Part shown: in pieces, positions 1 through 37,562 of the stretch | Layout: every line of letters starts with the position of its first letter | Position numbering within the stretch: position 1 is the first letter of the stretch | Notes under the pieces: model-generated | The model's input: only the letters and a program-made list of their open reading frames with translations | Database searches by the model: none | What the model was told of the DNA's origin: nothing | Position numbers and translations under genes: made by a program | Origin: Lingula anatina | Taxonomy: Eukaryota > Brachiopoda > Lingulata > Lingulida > Lingulidae | Assembly (NCBI RefSeq): GCF_001039355.2 | Contig: NW_019774659.1 | Span: 234,830-298,829 of the forward strand | Length of the DNA: 64,000 nucleotides | Direction of reading: 5' to 3'

Positions 1-1122
1 TAAAAAATCAATGACAACATTACCTTTGGACTTCAATAGCTTGTCACTTAGCTAGTCATAATATAGGGGATGTTTGCATTAAATATATCAACAAACAAAA
101 GGACAAGTTAAAAATATATTGAGGTTGCAGAATATAGTATATTGTTGGAAAATAATGATCTGCTTTCAATCATAGTGTACTTAAAGATTGCCAGGAAAAA
201 ATTAATGGACTTTCAACAAACTATGTGCCTCTTGTAGGGAGATTTTGTACATGATTAATTCCACTTAACTGAGCACACAAGTCTTAAAGTGAAGGTAACT
301 TGAAGGCTGTTTATGTGAAAAAAAATTCCAGCAAGCAACCCCCGCCATCTGCAGATTCAAAGAAAAGCAACAACGAGTTGAAGAGTATAGAGGTTGTTAG
401 ATTGACAGCTGCCATAAATGGGCAAGATCAACATCGGAAGTTGCATAGACTGACACCACAACAACAACAGCATCAGTATGACACACAGCCTCACCAAAAA
501 TTATGTAGTTTGGTTGGAAAGAAATTTGGGAACCCAGTGTAAGGCTGTTCTCTGGACTTTGGAGTGTGCTGTGTCTGCAAATTGTTTTATTTTATGATTC
601 TGTTTGAAGGTTGAGTTTGCGTTTCTTTGGCAAAGTTAGGTGGCATTGTGTACATTATTCTCATATCTGATCTTTTGATGACTGCAGAGTTGTTGCCCAG
701 TCCAAATGATTTGTTTTGTTAGAAGTTGTCTGAAGCTGGCAAAATCTTTTTGGTGTACATATCATTGTTTCGCTGAAAGACAAAAACAAAAGAATCTGGC
801 GATGACATTGGTTTGATCATTGGTTTATTGAGTGTTTTAAACTGTTGTTACCATTTTCCCCTCAGATATTTTTTTTCTGTTGAAACGATATAAGGATTAT
901 GTTTGGGATATTTTTTTCTTTTTACGCAGACTTTCTTACTTGAAGGTATGCCAGTGTGGTATATTGATTTCAGCATCTTGAAAATATACATAATAATTGT
1001 ATTTGTTATAGTACTGATTTTTTCCAGTGAATAAATATGGGAACAATAAAATTTAAAAGTAAGAAAAAGTACATATTGCAGCAGATACTCATCATCTTAC
1101 ACTAAATATGACATGTCTGTAT
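1..1122. repeat. Second copy of a Par-3 intron/exon block (pairs with 2078-3202)
   Basis: This block aligns over its whole length with 2078-3202, with only scattered substitutions and small indels. It ends at the N at 1123, which matches the point at 3202 just before the T/ATT-rich tract of the other copy. It contains a copy of one Par-3 exon (332-538). The simplest reading is the end of an alternative-haplotype contig; a real tandem duplication is the alternative. Confidence 0.9.
332..538 (+). CDS. Duplicate copy of Par-3 exon 2410-2616
   Basis: A 207-nt exon with acceptor TTCCAG and donor GTAAGG, the same as 2410-2616. The copies differ by two synonymous changes and one Ser/Asn change in the stretch compared, which fits coding constraint. 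It ends in phase 2, but the next Par-3 exon on the sequence (1271) starts in phase 0, so it cannot be spliced in frame at this position. It is best read as an allelic copy, not an extra exon. Confidence 0.75.
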
Positions 1123-1123
1123 N
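1123..1123. other. Assembly gap (single N)
   Basis: An N separates the contig ending at 1122 from the next. The left contig ends just before a stretch that, in the other copy, becomes a T-rich and ATT microsatellite. Confidence 0.9.
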
Positions 1124-1270
1124 GTAATGTGGATGAATGCAAGAAATAAAAAAAACACTGCATGTTTAGAAAATGCCCAAACCATCCCTGCAAATAAATA
1201 ATAAATTTATTTACCGCATGTAGAGTGAAGCTGTAGCTTAGCTAGTCTCTTCTGCCTTTCTCTAACCCAG

Positions 1271-25778
<24,508 letters not shown>

Positions 25779-28450
25779 TCCAGCAAAGCTAACAAAATGG
25801 CTGTCATTTCAGCTGTCATAACAACAGTGAAACCCAAAAGCAGGGTGGCATTTCTACCATTGAAATACAGTGAAGCTAAATGAGGAGAATATGTGAAGCT
25901 TTACACAGCAGTGGCCTGGTTTCAAGAAAGTTGAATCTGATAATGTTTGATGAAAAGACGTGAAATTTTTGCAAAAAGAAAAATGAATGAAGAAAGGGCC
26001 TTTTCCAAGGTTTGAGTCTATTGAACGTGTATGGCCCCTTTAACATCTTGCTTTACACTTATCTGTATCAGAACAATTACACTTGTCCAAATTTGTAATT
26101 GAGCTGTGTGCGGTTTTGCTCCCTTTTACATGTCCGATTCCCTAAAAAAAAAAAAAAAATGTCGAGTTAGCTGTTTGTGTGGAGCACAGGAGATCCATTT
26201 ACATGACTCTATTATGTGATAACCACGCTGTAATGTTTTCAATCCCTAGGTGTTTTGATATAGATAAGTGTATCACAGGATGTAAAAAGTGACAAGGTTT
26301 AAAAGATCATAACACTAGTATGCCTGGATGTGATATTTTATGACAGAATATTGCTAAAAAAAAAAATGAGTGATTTGTTTCTTATTCCATCCACTCGTGA
26401 CATATTCAGGGACAGTTTTGTGGGTTGCTCAGGAAAGTAAAAGTAGTTTTTGTATTGTAATAGGATTTCAACATGAAAATAGACTAGTCTTCATACTCTG
26501 TGTATACTCTCATCAGACCCCCTGTGTCATAAAATAACATGGCTCAAAATATGGTCCTAATATTTAGGAGAAAGTTAAAATCCAATTTGATCTATGCTCA
26601 ATTTTTGAAAGGGACGCTGATGAGTTGATGTAACTTGGCCTAAAACAAAAAAGGGCTAAAGTAATGAAAATGTTTTAAGTTGGGTTTAATTAAAAGTTTT
26701 ATTGTGAAATTTGGCAGCTGTGAATATTTACATATTGTGAACAAACTATTAGCCCAAACTTAGAAATTGGTAAAATATCCACAAACAACACAAGCTGAAA
26801 ACTTGAGTAGAAGATTGAAATAATATCCTAAGTTTATGTTGAACGTACAAGAATGTCTCTGTCTATTTATATGTCTGAGATTTATCGGTGAAATTTTTCA
26901 TTTTTGCATCATGAGTGAACCAGCAGCTAGCTAAAACCAACTTGTAAATCAGTACTTTAGGGTAATTTCAGCATTACATCATGATATTACTAAATAATGT
27001 TTCTTAATGGTGCAGAATTGCCATTTTGCAGTAGTTTAAGTTGATTATTGTGTAAATACCATCTGCATGTATTGTGTACATTGTTATGTGAAAACAAGCA
27101 CATGTTCATCTGTGTAAATAAGTGCAAGAGCCACCGTGTGTGCCTAATCATTTGTAAACAAGGTATCACATAGCATTGAGCGAATGAGAAATAATGTGGC
27201 AGATGAAAAGGAATGTTAAAGATAGCCTTTTTTTCAACCGATATTGTCCATGGGTTCATTATACATATGCGTCACATATCAAACATTCTTGAGTGATATT
27301 TCCATTGAACAATGGAGTTTTTGTAAAAAAAATATTGTTGGGAGATATTTTTTACTCCTTTCTTTTCTATTCAAATGACCAAGCTATCAGTAAGTAACTG
27401 TAGCAAGATACAACAAATGGAACAAAATATGCAATACAAATTCGTCCACATTCGTTCCCTGCCCCTGTCTGTAGCAGGTTTGCTATTGAAGACAGTTTTT
27501 ATACATGGTGATATTAAATACTGCGATTAGGGTTCATTTTGTCCACTTAAAAATCTTTTCCCTGTGTTTCATGTATGTACGTGCTTTTGCTCAAAATACA
27601 CTGGTGGAAGATGCCCACGGGCAGTCACAATGTCAGGGTCGGGGATATTTATTGTGTATAAATGTCAAAGTAACTGATCTACTGAAAACAAATTGGAACT
27701 ACAAAAATACAGGTATTTATTAAACAAGGGCCAGTGGAGAACAGTCTAATGATCACGTGAGTCTGCTCGTGAACTCGTGATTTTACTGTTGCTATCTGTG
27801 TAAACGCTATGCGGCTTTGTCTGTCTCCATTTTAATTATAAATTGTAAGAACACTGGTTATTTGATCATCATTGCATTTAGATGTCCTCCTTCCTTCGTA
27901 AATGGATAATTTATATTTTGGATTCTTTTGACAGTTATGTTTATCATGTGTACTATAAACTGATTTTGGTTGGTTTAAAGAATCACGCATGTATAGATTA
28001 ATGTATACGTTATCTTGTCCGTAATTAATTATTTTATCATATAACGTGCTGTAATCTAGTACGTTAACTCATTAAAGGCATATCCCTTATGTGAATTAGT
28101 AAATGGTACATGTGATTATTTAAAAGATATCAATGGTTCATTTGGTGCAACGGTTTGGTGTCTTGATGAATCTGCTTAGATAAACATAACATATGCACCC
28201 CTCCATTTTTATACGGCAATACTAATATTTATATTTCTAACATTGAACTTGTATATTTCCAGCACTTGATCGGTTCTTTGTACATTGTTATCACGTGAAC
28301 TGTGTCACGTGAGATATACCACGTGTCTCGTATAAAGGCGTTAAATTGGGTACTAAAATCAGTATTTTAGGTGTACTGTAAGCGTACCGAATCATTGCTA
28401 AATTTTGTATCTAAATGATGATGGTAATAAAGTATCTTTAATAGAAATGA
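25779..28450 (+). other. PARD3: Par-3 3' UTR, copy A
   Basis: About 2.65 kb of non-coding AT-rich DNA from the stop to the best poly(A) signal. It includes two TGTAAATA motifs (near 27052 and 27112), the Pumilio core, both kept in copy B. UTR extent is inferred. Confidence 0.5.
28426..28431 (+). terminator. Candidate poly(A) signal of Par-3, copy A
   Basis: AATAAA followed within about 30 bases by a G/T-rich stretch (GTTGAGTTGTCCG). It is conserved at 33696-33701 in copy B. Confidence 0.45.
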
Positions 28451-28939
28451 AGTTGAGTTGTCCGTTTTAATAATGTAGGACGTTTGTCCTGGTCGACGAA
28501 GGCTTATTGTGGAGTTGAGGAACAGAGTAAGATTGGAAAAACGCTTAAGATGCATACCAATGTACTACAGCTATGCACATTTCCTGATACGCATGCGAGT
28601 TAATTCTACCGGTTTCCTGAGCTGTTCAAGTAAATCCCATATTCCAACAGATAGCCCAAATTAATTACCCTGAGTGTTAGAGCAACGTTAAAGCTAGCTT
28701 GTTAAATATACCTTGTGATGGAGTCGCTTTTACTAGTATTGCTGATATGGGTTATATATGAAATCAAGATCGAGCTGGCAATAACGGAATCTAAAACCTA
28801 GGGTAAAATTAATCTATCGACTAGCAAAACAAGAAGATATTTCAATCTTTAACTTCAAATGTCTGGTGATAAACTTGACCTACTTATCCGTCCCTCCATT
28901 TCGCAGTGATGCGAAAATAATGAAGTACCCCGGTGTAAC

Positions 28940-29028
28940 GAAACTGAGGGTCCGTGTAACAGAAAGTCTGCCCTCCATATAGTTATAATGGTTAGGGTTA
29001 GCCTGACTTTAGTGGGCAAAATCCCCCA
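28940..29028. repeat. Dispersed repeat, GTGTAACAGAAAGTC type
   Basis: This recurs at 34200-34290 (duplicate copy) and, diverged, at 54912-55012. The shared parts are CGTGTAACAGAAAGTC and TATAATGGTTAGGGTTAGCC. It is probably a fragment of an unclassified interspersed element. Confidence 0.65.
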
Positions 29029-29402
29029 AGCCACCCACCCAAGTCGGGATCGAATTCACAAAATGTGGGCTTTTTAAGGATAATATTTGCATAACTTTAT
29101 TTTGTCTTGCATCCTTTTCTGACACCTTTATCTAGAAGGGCAAAAATGATATAATCGGACAAGTTGAAAGCGTGCAAATATTAACGGGTGTGTTTGTGTG
29201 GAATGACTCATTTGTTTATTGTGATTGTGATAGATGTGAAGCAGTTTGCAACATTGGCAGACTGCATGGTCGTTAATCGCTTAAGAAAAGTTCCCAATCC
29301 ACCTTTTTACTGTACAATAAAGCAGACAACATAGGGAATATTTCATGTTGATTCGAATCTCATCTTACACGCGATCGGCCACTTACGCTCTTTGTTTTAA
29401 AG

Positions 29403-29472
29403 GTACAAGGACAGCGAATCCGACATTTTAGAGATCGATCAAAACATTGACATTGAGTATGTGACGCACATG
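29403..29472 (+). CDS. Possible exon of an unrecognised gene
   Basis: After TTTAAAG the frame is open for 67 codons from 29404, with an in-frame stop immediately upstream of the AG. The start reads YKDSESDILEIDQNIDIEYV. A weak donor GTTAGC follows CACATG. In copy B (near 34642) the frame stays open for about 60 codons with few changes. No family recognised. Confidence 0.2.
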
Positions 29473-29757
29473 GTTAGCTGTTCATTTATCAGTCTAGTGG
29501 AACCTGCGAATAAAAATGGAAATTGTAAAGAAAACGTGAAGGTTGTTGTTTTCTATTTGCTGTGGATGTTATGTAAAAGTTATTTAATTTTGCAGCCTTA
29601 TAATTAGCTCTAATAGGGATTTTGAACCAAGCACATTATTTTTGTTGCTTATTGAACTTAATCCTTTAATGTTTTGTATAAGCCATACTAAAAAATTAGC
29701 TCACGCAAAATGAAGTCTGTTGGAATAATTATGTTTGAAAATCACAAAATCTTCTAG

Positions 29758-29875
29758 TCAAGGGGACTACAGAACAGACAAACAGAAACGGGTCGATTTA
29801 CTGGCAGCATGTCCATTAAACGCTAACGATGAAGAGGAGTGTGTTCTTTTAGCCATATTTTGCCAACACCTACAG
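29758..29875 (+). CDS. Possible exon of an unrecognised gene, frame broken in copy B
   Basis: The acceptor CTTCTAG opens a frame reading GDYRTDKQKRVDLLAACPLN and EEECVLLAIFCQHLQ up to donor GTACTT. The matching segment near 34987-35102 lacks two bases (GTGTTCTT instead of GTGTGTTCTT), which shifts the frame. Either it is non-coding or one allele is damaged. Confidence 0.2.
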
Positions 29876-30022
29876 GTACTTGAATATACACAAAATTGAG
29901 TGTTTTTAATTATCTTTGTAAAAATTGTTAGATACGTTTTTCTGTGCTATTCCATCTTCACAATATCCATTTCATATTTTCTTTTGTTTACATTGTGTTT
30001 ATTTATTCATTCCTTTATTTTT

Positions 30023-30052
30023 TATGTACAGACACAGATGTGTCTGTACATA
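30023..30052. repeat. Perfect 14-bp inverted repeat
   Basis: TATGTACAGACACA and its exact complement TGTGTCTGTACATA are separated by GA. They begin exactly where copy A stops matching copy B. Confidence 0.9.
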
Positions 30053-30064
30053 TAGCCATCATCT

Positions 30065-30098
30065 GCGTCTGTCGTCGTCGCCGTCGTCGCCGTCGTGC
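30065..30098. repeat. (GTC/GCC)n tract
   Basis: CGTCGTCGCC-type triplets, strikingly GC-rich against the surroundings, in the copy-A-specific tail (30023-30139). Confidence 0.85.
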
Positions 30099-30139
30099 AC
30101 TTTTACCGATAACACGATAAGTGGAAAACTGTTATTTAT

Positions 30140-30140
30140 N
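30140..30140. other. Assembly gap (single N)
   Basis: This is the junction between copies A and B. Confidence 0.9.
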
Positions 30141-30444
30141 TTTATAATGTTTTCATAAAACTTTAAAACAAACTGCAGTCTTGCACTAAGGTAACTCTTG
30201 CACTCTAACAACAAACCTAAAATAATTTGTCTCCGTTGGAGCATTTGAAGCCTGGGTTGTGTTGCACCTTGTAGTCAGCAGTTGCTGCTATAAAACCGAG
30301 CCATAAGATTATTGCTGAAGCAAAGGGGATTTTAGATAAAGTACAAAGGCACCTGAACTCTGGGTAAATGTAGGACAAGATAAATCAGTAACATCTAGCA
30401 GAAATGATGTGTAAATTAATATTATTTCTTTTGTCTCCTTTCAG

Positions 30445-31048
30445 ACCGAGGTATGATTATTCAGATCCACAATATTACAGTCATTATGCAAATTACAATG
30501 AAATCCAAGAACAGTTGAAAAAACAGGATTATTACAGGGAAAAATACATGCAGTACCAACGGGAAAGACAGCAGCAAAATCATCACCACTCTGGTCCTGC
30601 TGATGTTCAACAAAATGGTCGGGGTTTTATGCATGGGCCAGGACAGCATAAACCACAGGAAAACAACCGTGATGTGTATGGTCACCCCCATCATAAACCC
30701 CCAGAAAATAACCGGGGTGTTTATGGCCACCCACAGCATAAGCTGGACAATAACCGCGAGTCACTTTATGCACAAGTGAATAAAAACAGAGACACAGGTT
30801 ACAACCAAGGTCAAAGGTCATCAAGGTCACAGACACCAACAAACAATTTGGGTTACAGTCCCCATTATGCTATAAAACCACAACCACAGAATTTACCAAA
30901 TATTGTCCTGAACGATAACAATTTTGACTACGACGACCCCAGGCATGCATACACAGAGCATCATGGAGGATACGAGGCAATTCCAAGAAGAACTTTGTCA
31001 CAGAAACAATTGGAAGAATTAGCAATGTCAGGGTCAGCTCAAGTGTAG
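30445..31048 (+). CDS. PARD3: Par-3 last coding exon, copy B
   Basis: The same 604 nt as 25175-25778. I saw one amino-acid difference (HHHPGP versus HHHSGP) plus a silent change. No copy of the preceding exon 24303-24406 lies between copies A and B, so copy B cannot be a separate complete gene. Probable allelic duplicate. Confidence 0.9.
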
Positions 31049-33720
31049 TCCAGCAAAGCTAACAAAATGGCTGTCATTTCGGCTGTCATAACAACAGTGA
31101 AACCCAAAAGCAGGGTGGCATTTCTACCATTGAAGTACAGTGAAGCTAAAATGAGGAGAATATGTGAAGCTTTACACAGAAGTGGCCTGGTTGCAAATAA
31201 GTTGAATCTGATAATGTTTGATGAAAAGACGTGAAATTTTTGCAAAAAGAAAAATGAATGAAGAAAGGGCCTTTTCCAAGGTTTGAGTCTATTGAACATG
31301 TATGGCCCCTTTAACATCTTGCTTTACACTTATCTGTATCAGAACAATTACACTTGTCCAAATTTGTAATTGAGCTGTGTGCGGTTTTGCTCCCTTTTAC
31401 ATATCCGATTCCCTAAAAAATAAAAAATGTCGAGTTAGCTGTTTGTGTGGAGCACAGGAGATCCATTTACATGACTCTATTATGTGATAGCCACGCTGTA
31501 ATGTTTTCAATCCCTAGGTGTTTTGATATAGATAAGTGTATCACAGGATGTAAAAAGTGACAAGGTTTAAAAGATCATAACACTAGTATGCATGGATGTG
31601 ATATTTTATGACAGAATATTGCTAAAAAAAATGAGTGATTTGTTTCTTATTCCATCCACTCGTGACATATTCAGGGACAGTTTTGTGGGTTGCTCAGGAA
31701 AGTAAAAGTAGTTTTTGTATTGTAATAGGATTTCAACATGAAAATAGACTAGTCTTCATACTCTGTGTATACTCTCATCAGACCCCTTATGTCATAAAAT
31801 AACATGGCTCAAAATATGGTCCTAATATTTAGGAGAAAGTTAAAATCCAATTTGATCTATGCTCAATTTTTGAAAGGGACGCTGATGAGTTGATGTAACT
31901 TGGCCTAAAACAAAAAAGGGCTAAAGTAATGAAAATGTTTTAAGTTGGGTTTAATTAAAAGTTTTATTGTGAAATTTGGCAGCTGTGAATATTTACATAT
32001 TGTGAACAAACTATTAGCCCAAACTTAGAAATTGGTAAAATATCCACAAACAACACAAGCTGAAAACTTGAGTAGAAGATTGAAATAATATCCTAAGTTT
32101 ATGTTGAATGTACAAGAATGTCTCTGTCTATTTATATGTCTGAGATTTATCGGTGAAATTTTTCATTTTTGCATCATGAGTGAACCAGCAGCTAGCGAAA
32201 ACCAACTTGTAAATCAGTACTTTAGGGTAATTTCAGCATTACATCATGATATTACTAAATAATGTTTCTTAATGGTGCAGAATTGCCATTTTGCAGTAGT
32301 TTAAGTTGATTATTGTGTAAATACCATCTGCATGTATTGTGTACATTGTTATGTGAAAACAAGCACATGTTGATCTGTGTAAATAAGTGCAAGAGCCACC
32401 GTGTGTGCCTTATCTTTTGTAAGCAAGGTATCACATAGCATTGAGCGAATGAAAAATAATGTGGCAGATGAAAAAGAATGTTAAAGATAGTCTTTTTTTC
32501 AACCGATATTGTCCATGGGTTCATTATACATATGCGTCACATATCAAACATTCTTGAGTGATATTTCCTTTAAATAATGGAGTTTTTGTAAAAAAAATAT
32601 ATTGTTGGGAGATATTTTTTACTCCTTTCTTTTCTATTCAAATGACCAAGCTATCAGTAAGTAACTGTAGCAAGATACAACAAATGGAACAACATATGCA
32701 ATACAAATTCGTCCACATTCGTTCCCTGCCCCTGTCTGTAGCAGGTTTGCTATTGAAGACAGTTTTTATACATGGTGATATTAAATACTGCGATGAGGGT
32801 TCATTTTGTCCACTTGGAAATTTTCTCCCCTGTGTTTCTTGTATGTACGTGCTTTTGCTCAAAATACACTGGTGGAAGATGCCCACGGGCAGTCACAATG
32901 TCAGGGTCGGGGATATTTATCGTGTATAAATGTCAAAGTAACTGATCCACTGAAAATAAATTAGAACTACAAAAATACAGGTATTTTATTAAACAAGGGC
33001 CAGTGGAGAACGGTCTCGTGATCACGTGAGTCTGCTCGTGAACTCGTGATTTTACTGTCGCTATCTGTGTAAATGCCATGCGGCTTTGTCTGTCTCCATT
33101 TTAATTATAAATTGTAAGAACACTGGTTATTTGATCATCATTGCATTTAGATGTCCTCCTTCCTTCGTAAATGGATAATTTATATTTTGGATTCTTTCGA
33201 CAATAATGTTTATCATGTGTACTATAAACCGATTTTGGTTGGTTTAAAGAATCACGCATGTATAGATTAATGTATACGTTATCTTGTCCGTAATTAATTA
33301 TTTAATCATATAACGTGCTGTAATCTAGTACGTTAACTCATTAAAGGCATATCCCTTATGTGAATTAGTAAATGTTACATGTGATTATTTAAAAGATATC
33401 TATGGTTCATTTGGTGCAACGGTTTGGTGTCTTGATGAATCTGCTTAGATAAACATAACATATGCACCCCTCCATTTTTATACGGCAATACTAATATTTA
33501 TATTTCTAACATTGATCTTGTATATTTCCAGCACTTGATCGGTTCTTTGTACATTGTTATCAAGTGAACTGTGTCACGTGAGATATACCACGTGTCTCGT
33601 ATAAAGGCGTTAAATTGGGTACTAAAATCAGTATTTTAGGTGTACTGTAAGCGTACCGAATCATTGCTAATTTTTTTTATGTAAATGATGATGGTAATAA
33701 AGTATCTTTAATAGAAACGA
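31049..33720 (+). other. PARD3: Par-3 3' UTR, copy B, with AATAAA at 33696-33701
   Basis: It is collinear with 25779-28450 and keeps the two TGTAAATA motifs and the distal AATAAA. Confidence 0.5.
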
Positions 33721-35250
33721 AGTTGAGTTGTCCGTTTTAATAATGTAGGACGTTTGTCCTGGTCGACGAAATCTAATTGTGGAGTTGAGCAACAGAGTAA
33801 GATTGGAAAGACGCTTAAGATGCATACCAACGTACAGCTATGCGCATTTCCTGATACGCATGCGAGTTAATTCTACCGGTTTCCTGAGCTGTTCAAGTAA
33901 ATCCCATATTCCAACAGATAGCCCAAATTAATAATCCTGTGTGTCAGAGCAACGTAAAAGCTAGCTTGTTAAATATACCTTGTGATGGAGTCGCTTTTAC
34001 TAGTATTGCTGATATGGGTTATATATGAAATCAAGATCGAGCTGGCAATAACGGAATCTAGAACCTAGGGTAAAATTCATCTATCGACTAGCAAAATAAT
34101 AAGATATTTCACTCTTTAACTTCAAATGTCTGGTTATAAACTTGACCTACTTATCCGTCCCTCCATTTCGCAGTGATGCGAAAATAATGAAGTACCCCGG
34201 TGTAACGAAACTGAGGGTCCGTGTAACAGAAAGTCTGCCCTCCTTATAGTTATAATGGTTAGGGTTAGCCTGACTTTAGTGGGCAAAATTCCCCACAAAA
34301 TGTGGGCTTTTTAAGGATAATATTTGCATAACTATATTTTGTCTTGCATCCTTTTCTGACACCTTTATCTAGAAGGGCAAAAATGATATAATCGAACAAG
34401 TTGAAAGCGTGCAAATATTAACGGGTGTGTTTGTGTGGAATGACTCGTTTGTTAACTGTGATTGTGATAGATGTGAAGCAGTTTGCAACATTGGGCAGAC
34501 TGCAGTGTCGTAAATCGCTTAAGAAAAGTTCCCAAACCACCTTTTTACTGTACAATAAAGCAGACAACATAGGGAATATTTCATGTTGATTCGAATCCCA
34601 TCTTACACGCGATCGGCCACTTACGCTCTTTGTTTTAAAGGTACAAGGACAGCAAATCCGACATTTTAGAGATCGATCAAAACATTGACATTGAGTATGT
34701 GACGCACATGGTTAGCTGTTCATTTATCAGTCTAGCGGAACCTGCGAATAAAAATGGAAATTGTAAAGAAAACGTGAAAGTTGTTGTTTTCTATTTGCTG
34801 TGGATGTTAGGTAAAAGTTATTAAATTTTGCAGCCTTATAATTAGCTCTAATAGGGATTTTGAACCAAGCACATTATTTTTGTTGCTTATTGAACTTAAT
34901 GTTTTGTATAAGCCATACTAAAAAATTAGCTCACGCAAAATGAAGTCTGTTGGAATAATTATGTTTGAAAATCACAAAATCTTCTAGTCAAGGGGACTAC
35001 AGAACAGACAAACAGAAACGGGTCGATTTACTGGCAGCATGTCCATTAAACGCTAACGATGAAGAGGAGTGTTCTTTTAGCCATATTTTGCCAACACCTA
35101 CAGGTACTTGAATATACACAAAATTGAGTGTTTTTAATTATCTTTGTAAAAATTGTTAGATACGTTGAAATCCATTTCATTTTTTTTTTTGTTTTTGTTT
35201 TTGTTTTTGTTTACATTGTGTTTATTTATTCATTCCTTTATTTTTTTTAT
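33721..35250. other. Intergenic DNA after Par-3, copy B
   Basis: It is collinear with 28451-30022 and includes the dispersed repeat (about 34200-34290) and the counterparts of the two possible exons. Nothing else is recognised. Confidence 0.6.
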
Positions 35251-35369
35251 TCATGTATCCATTCGTCAACGATTAAAAACATATTTATTCATTTTCTATT
35301 GTACATAATACTACACTCAATATAATCATGTTTTTGTATTTTCAGTCAGTTTGGGTCAAAGTGAAATAT

Positions 35370-35384
35370 CCCCCCCCCCCCCCC
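35370..35384. repeat. Poly-C run
   Basis: 15 C; the run is much shorter in the second copy near 43188. Confidence 0.85.
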
Positions 35385-37561
35385 ATCCACACGACAATGT
35401 AGACATGTTTTAATGACTTTCTATGTACAATGGTTTCGCAACTCTTAAGCTGTCATTGTCGAAAGCTTACAGGTCGTCTTTTTTATATCGTAAATGGAGA
35501 CAATGGGTGTCCTGGTATTGCTTGGCAAATATCCCCAGTTAATGTATATTTGCGATTGCTATAGATGTTAAAAAGAAAAAAGTGTGCCAAATGAAAAATC
35601 CTACATTCAGGACTTAAAAATGGGTTTGCCTCACCGAGGTCGACTTAAAGGAACTTATTCATACTTAATGTATTGAATCAATAGTCCTAGATGAGCCTTT
35701 CAACTACTCATCCGCTATCGAAAACAGTTCAGTTCAGGCGATTATAAAGTTATGAAACTTGGTAGCTACATAGTATTTCACACACAAAAAAATTAAATCA
35801 AAGCATACCCTATTTCGATACCAAAGATCTATTAATTGAGAGATATGTATTTTGATATATACCTGTTCCTCATTTTAAAAATGATCAAAATGGGTAATAT
35901 ATCCGCCCCTTTAAGAAGATCTACCTTTTCTATTGTATGTCACAATGCTCTGTTAAAAGTGCTAGTCTGGCCATTTTCCACGTTTCATCGGGTGTCAGAT
36001 AATTAGGTAACCCTCGGTCCTGACATAACCACAGCCTCTGAGATCATTACGGTAATTAAGTAAGTAATATGCCAATATCACTTTCTACCTGCCAGCTAGC
36101 ATGTCGTATACCTCATCAAAATGAATTATGGATTATAACCTCGATTTACCTGCTGTTCGAGCATGATTGACGGAGGAAGAGGACTAGTAGCTATACCCCA
36201 CCTGTCTAAGCAGGAGTCTTGGCGATTAAGGGTGGAAACCCCGCCCAGTGTTTGAGGAAGGACAGTGCCACCTTCTGAAAACAAACACAGCCCTTTGTTG
36301 AAATATTTTTGCTTTGTAAATGGGAGGGGCATTCAATAAGAGGGGGCTCCCGCGTGAAGTCAACGCTTTTTTTAAACCTTTTAGCTCAACGCACGGTTAG
36401 TTTACTTTTCACATCTTTTGTCGACTGCAGGGTTAACCGATACTTCAGGGATATTTGGAGGTACATGTAACAGTGTTCCGTCTAAGGTAGGCAGATTTGT
36501 CTTTTAGGTTTGATGTTTAGTATTACGATACAATTTTACTTTTCCACTTGTAGTATGTATAAATTCAAATACAGATGGGTTTCAGTGGATTTGTTACGTT
36601 TCCACTTTCAGTATTCTTCCATCATTTGGTGTCATATTCCAGCAAAACGAATATTGATTCCCTTTTTTGATACTTTTTTGCTGAAGATTTATACCAACGT
36701 TACATTTCCAATACATTTAAACACTGTAGACAAAAGAGTTTACCAGATCAATTTGTTGACTAACGCCGATACAGCCATTTTTAAAACTAATCCTGCTTAA
36801 GTATTTTGAAATCTTCTATATTAGGGCACATCATGCTTAATGCAGATGATCAATGGTAAGGTGTTTTTTGGAAATAAACAGATAGAAATATAATGATGAA
36901 CCTCAACCTCGCTGGACAAGTTGTTAAACATCATGATTCTCTGTTATCACATTTGAACAAAATGACCCAGATTCATTAAAGTTGCAGCAAGAATTATAAG
37001 AAAATTTTCGTGAAGTATTGGGGTTGTAGTAGATATGTGAAAGTGATGCGATGTATTAAATATTTTTGATGATTGTGATTAAAGTGTATTCTTTTTTGAG
37101 TGAGTGTGTATGTGCAATTACATGTACAAACGAGACAGAGATGTTCCTGGTTTTGCCTTTTCAAAAGATAATAATAATAGCTAATAAATAATGAAATATT
37201 ATTTGCTGAAATAGGATTAAACTTTCCTGCACTATAACCGCACAATTCAAGCTTGGCCTTGAGTCATTTAGCTGACTACGTTATGGGCGTGTGTTGAAAC
37301 ACCAAGTTAAATCTTTAGTCATTTCAGACGCGCCCCGATCTCTACTCGTGCCCTAAATTCAACGTTTTTAGTGTAGGCTTTCTAACAAAGGCAAACACAA
37401 TAGAAAGTGAGCGTAAATTTGCACAATGAATAAATGTTTGCTTTCAACACTCGGGCGGCATTCAACGCGGAAAACACTGACGGATAATCGATGAGAAATC
37501 CTGTTGTTTAAACGTGCACTCATTTGATAGCCTTCATAAACGGTTAAAACGATCAGTTTAA
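35385..37561. other. Intergenic DNA upstream of receptor gene, copy 1
   Basis: No convincing gene. Short open frames here (for example minus strand 36126-36332) recur in the second copy only because the DNA is duplicated. A possible 5' UTR exon donor lies at its end (37562). Confidence 0.6.
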
Positions 37562-37562
37562 G
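37541..37562 (+). other. Possible end of a 5' UTR exon, receptor copy 1
   Basis: CAGTTTAAG followed by GTAAGC is a good donor about 700 bases before the signal-peptide exon, and it is identical in copy 2 (donor after 45841). The signal-peptide exon begins with a splice acceptor, so an upstream non-coding exon must exist. The transcription start is not visible. Confidence 0.35.

Larger units (their letters stand above)
28451..30022. other. Intergenic DNA after Par-3, copy A
   Basis: It contains a dispersed repeat (28940-29028) and two short open segments with splice-like edges (29403-29472 and 29758-29875, reported separately). I see nothing else clear. Confidence 0.6.
30144..35250. repeat. 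Copy B of the ~5.1-kb duplication
   Basis: Partner of 24874-30022. This copy continues without a break into the DNA upstream of the IgGFc-binding-like gene, so it gives the only unbroken link between the two loci. Confidence 0.93.

Noticed and set aside
28990-29010. GGTTAGGGTTAG as a telomere-like repeat
   Set aside because: Only two units, inside a dispersed repeat; too short to be an interstitial telomere.
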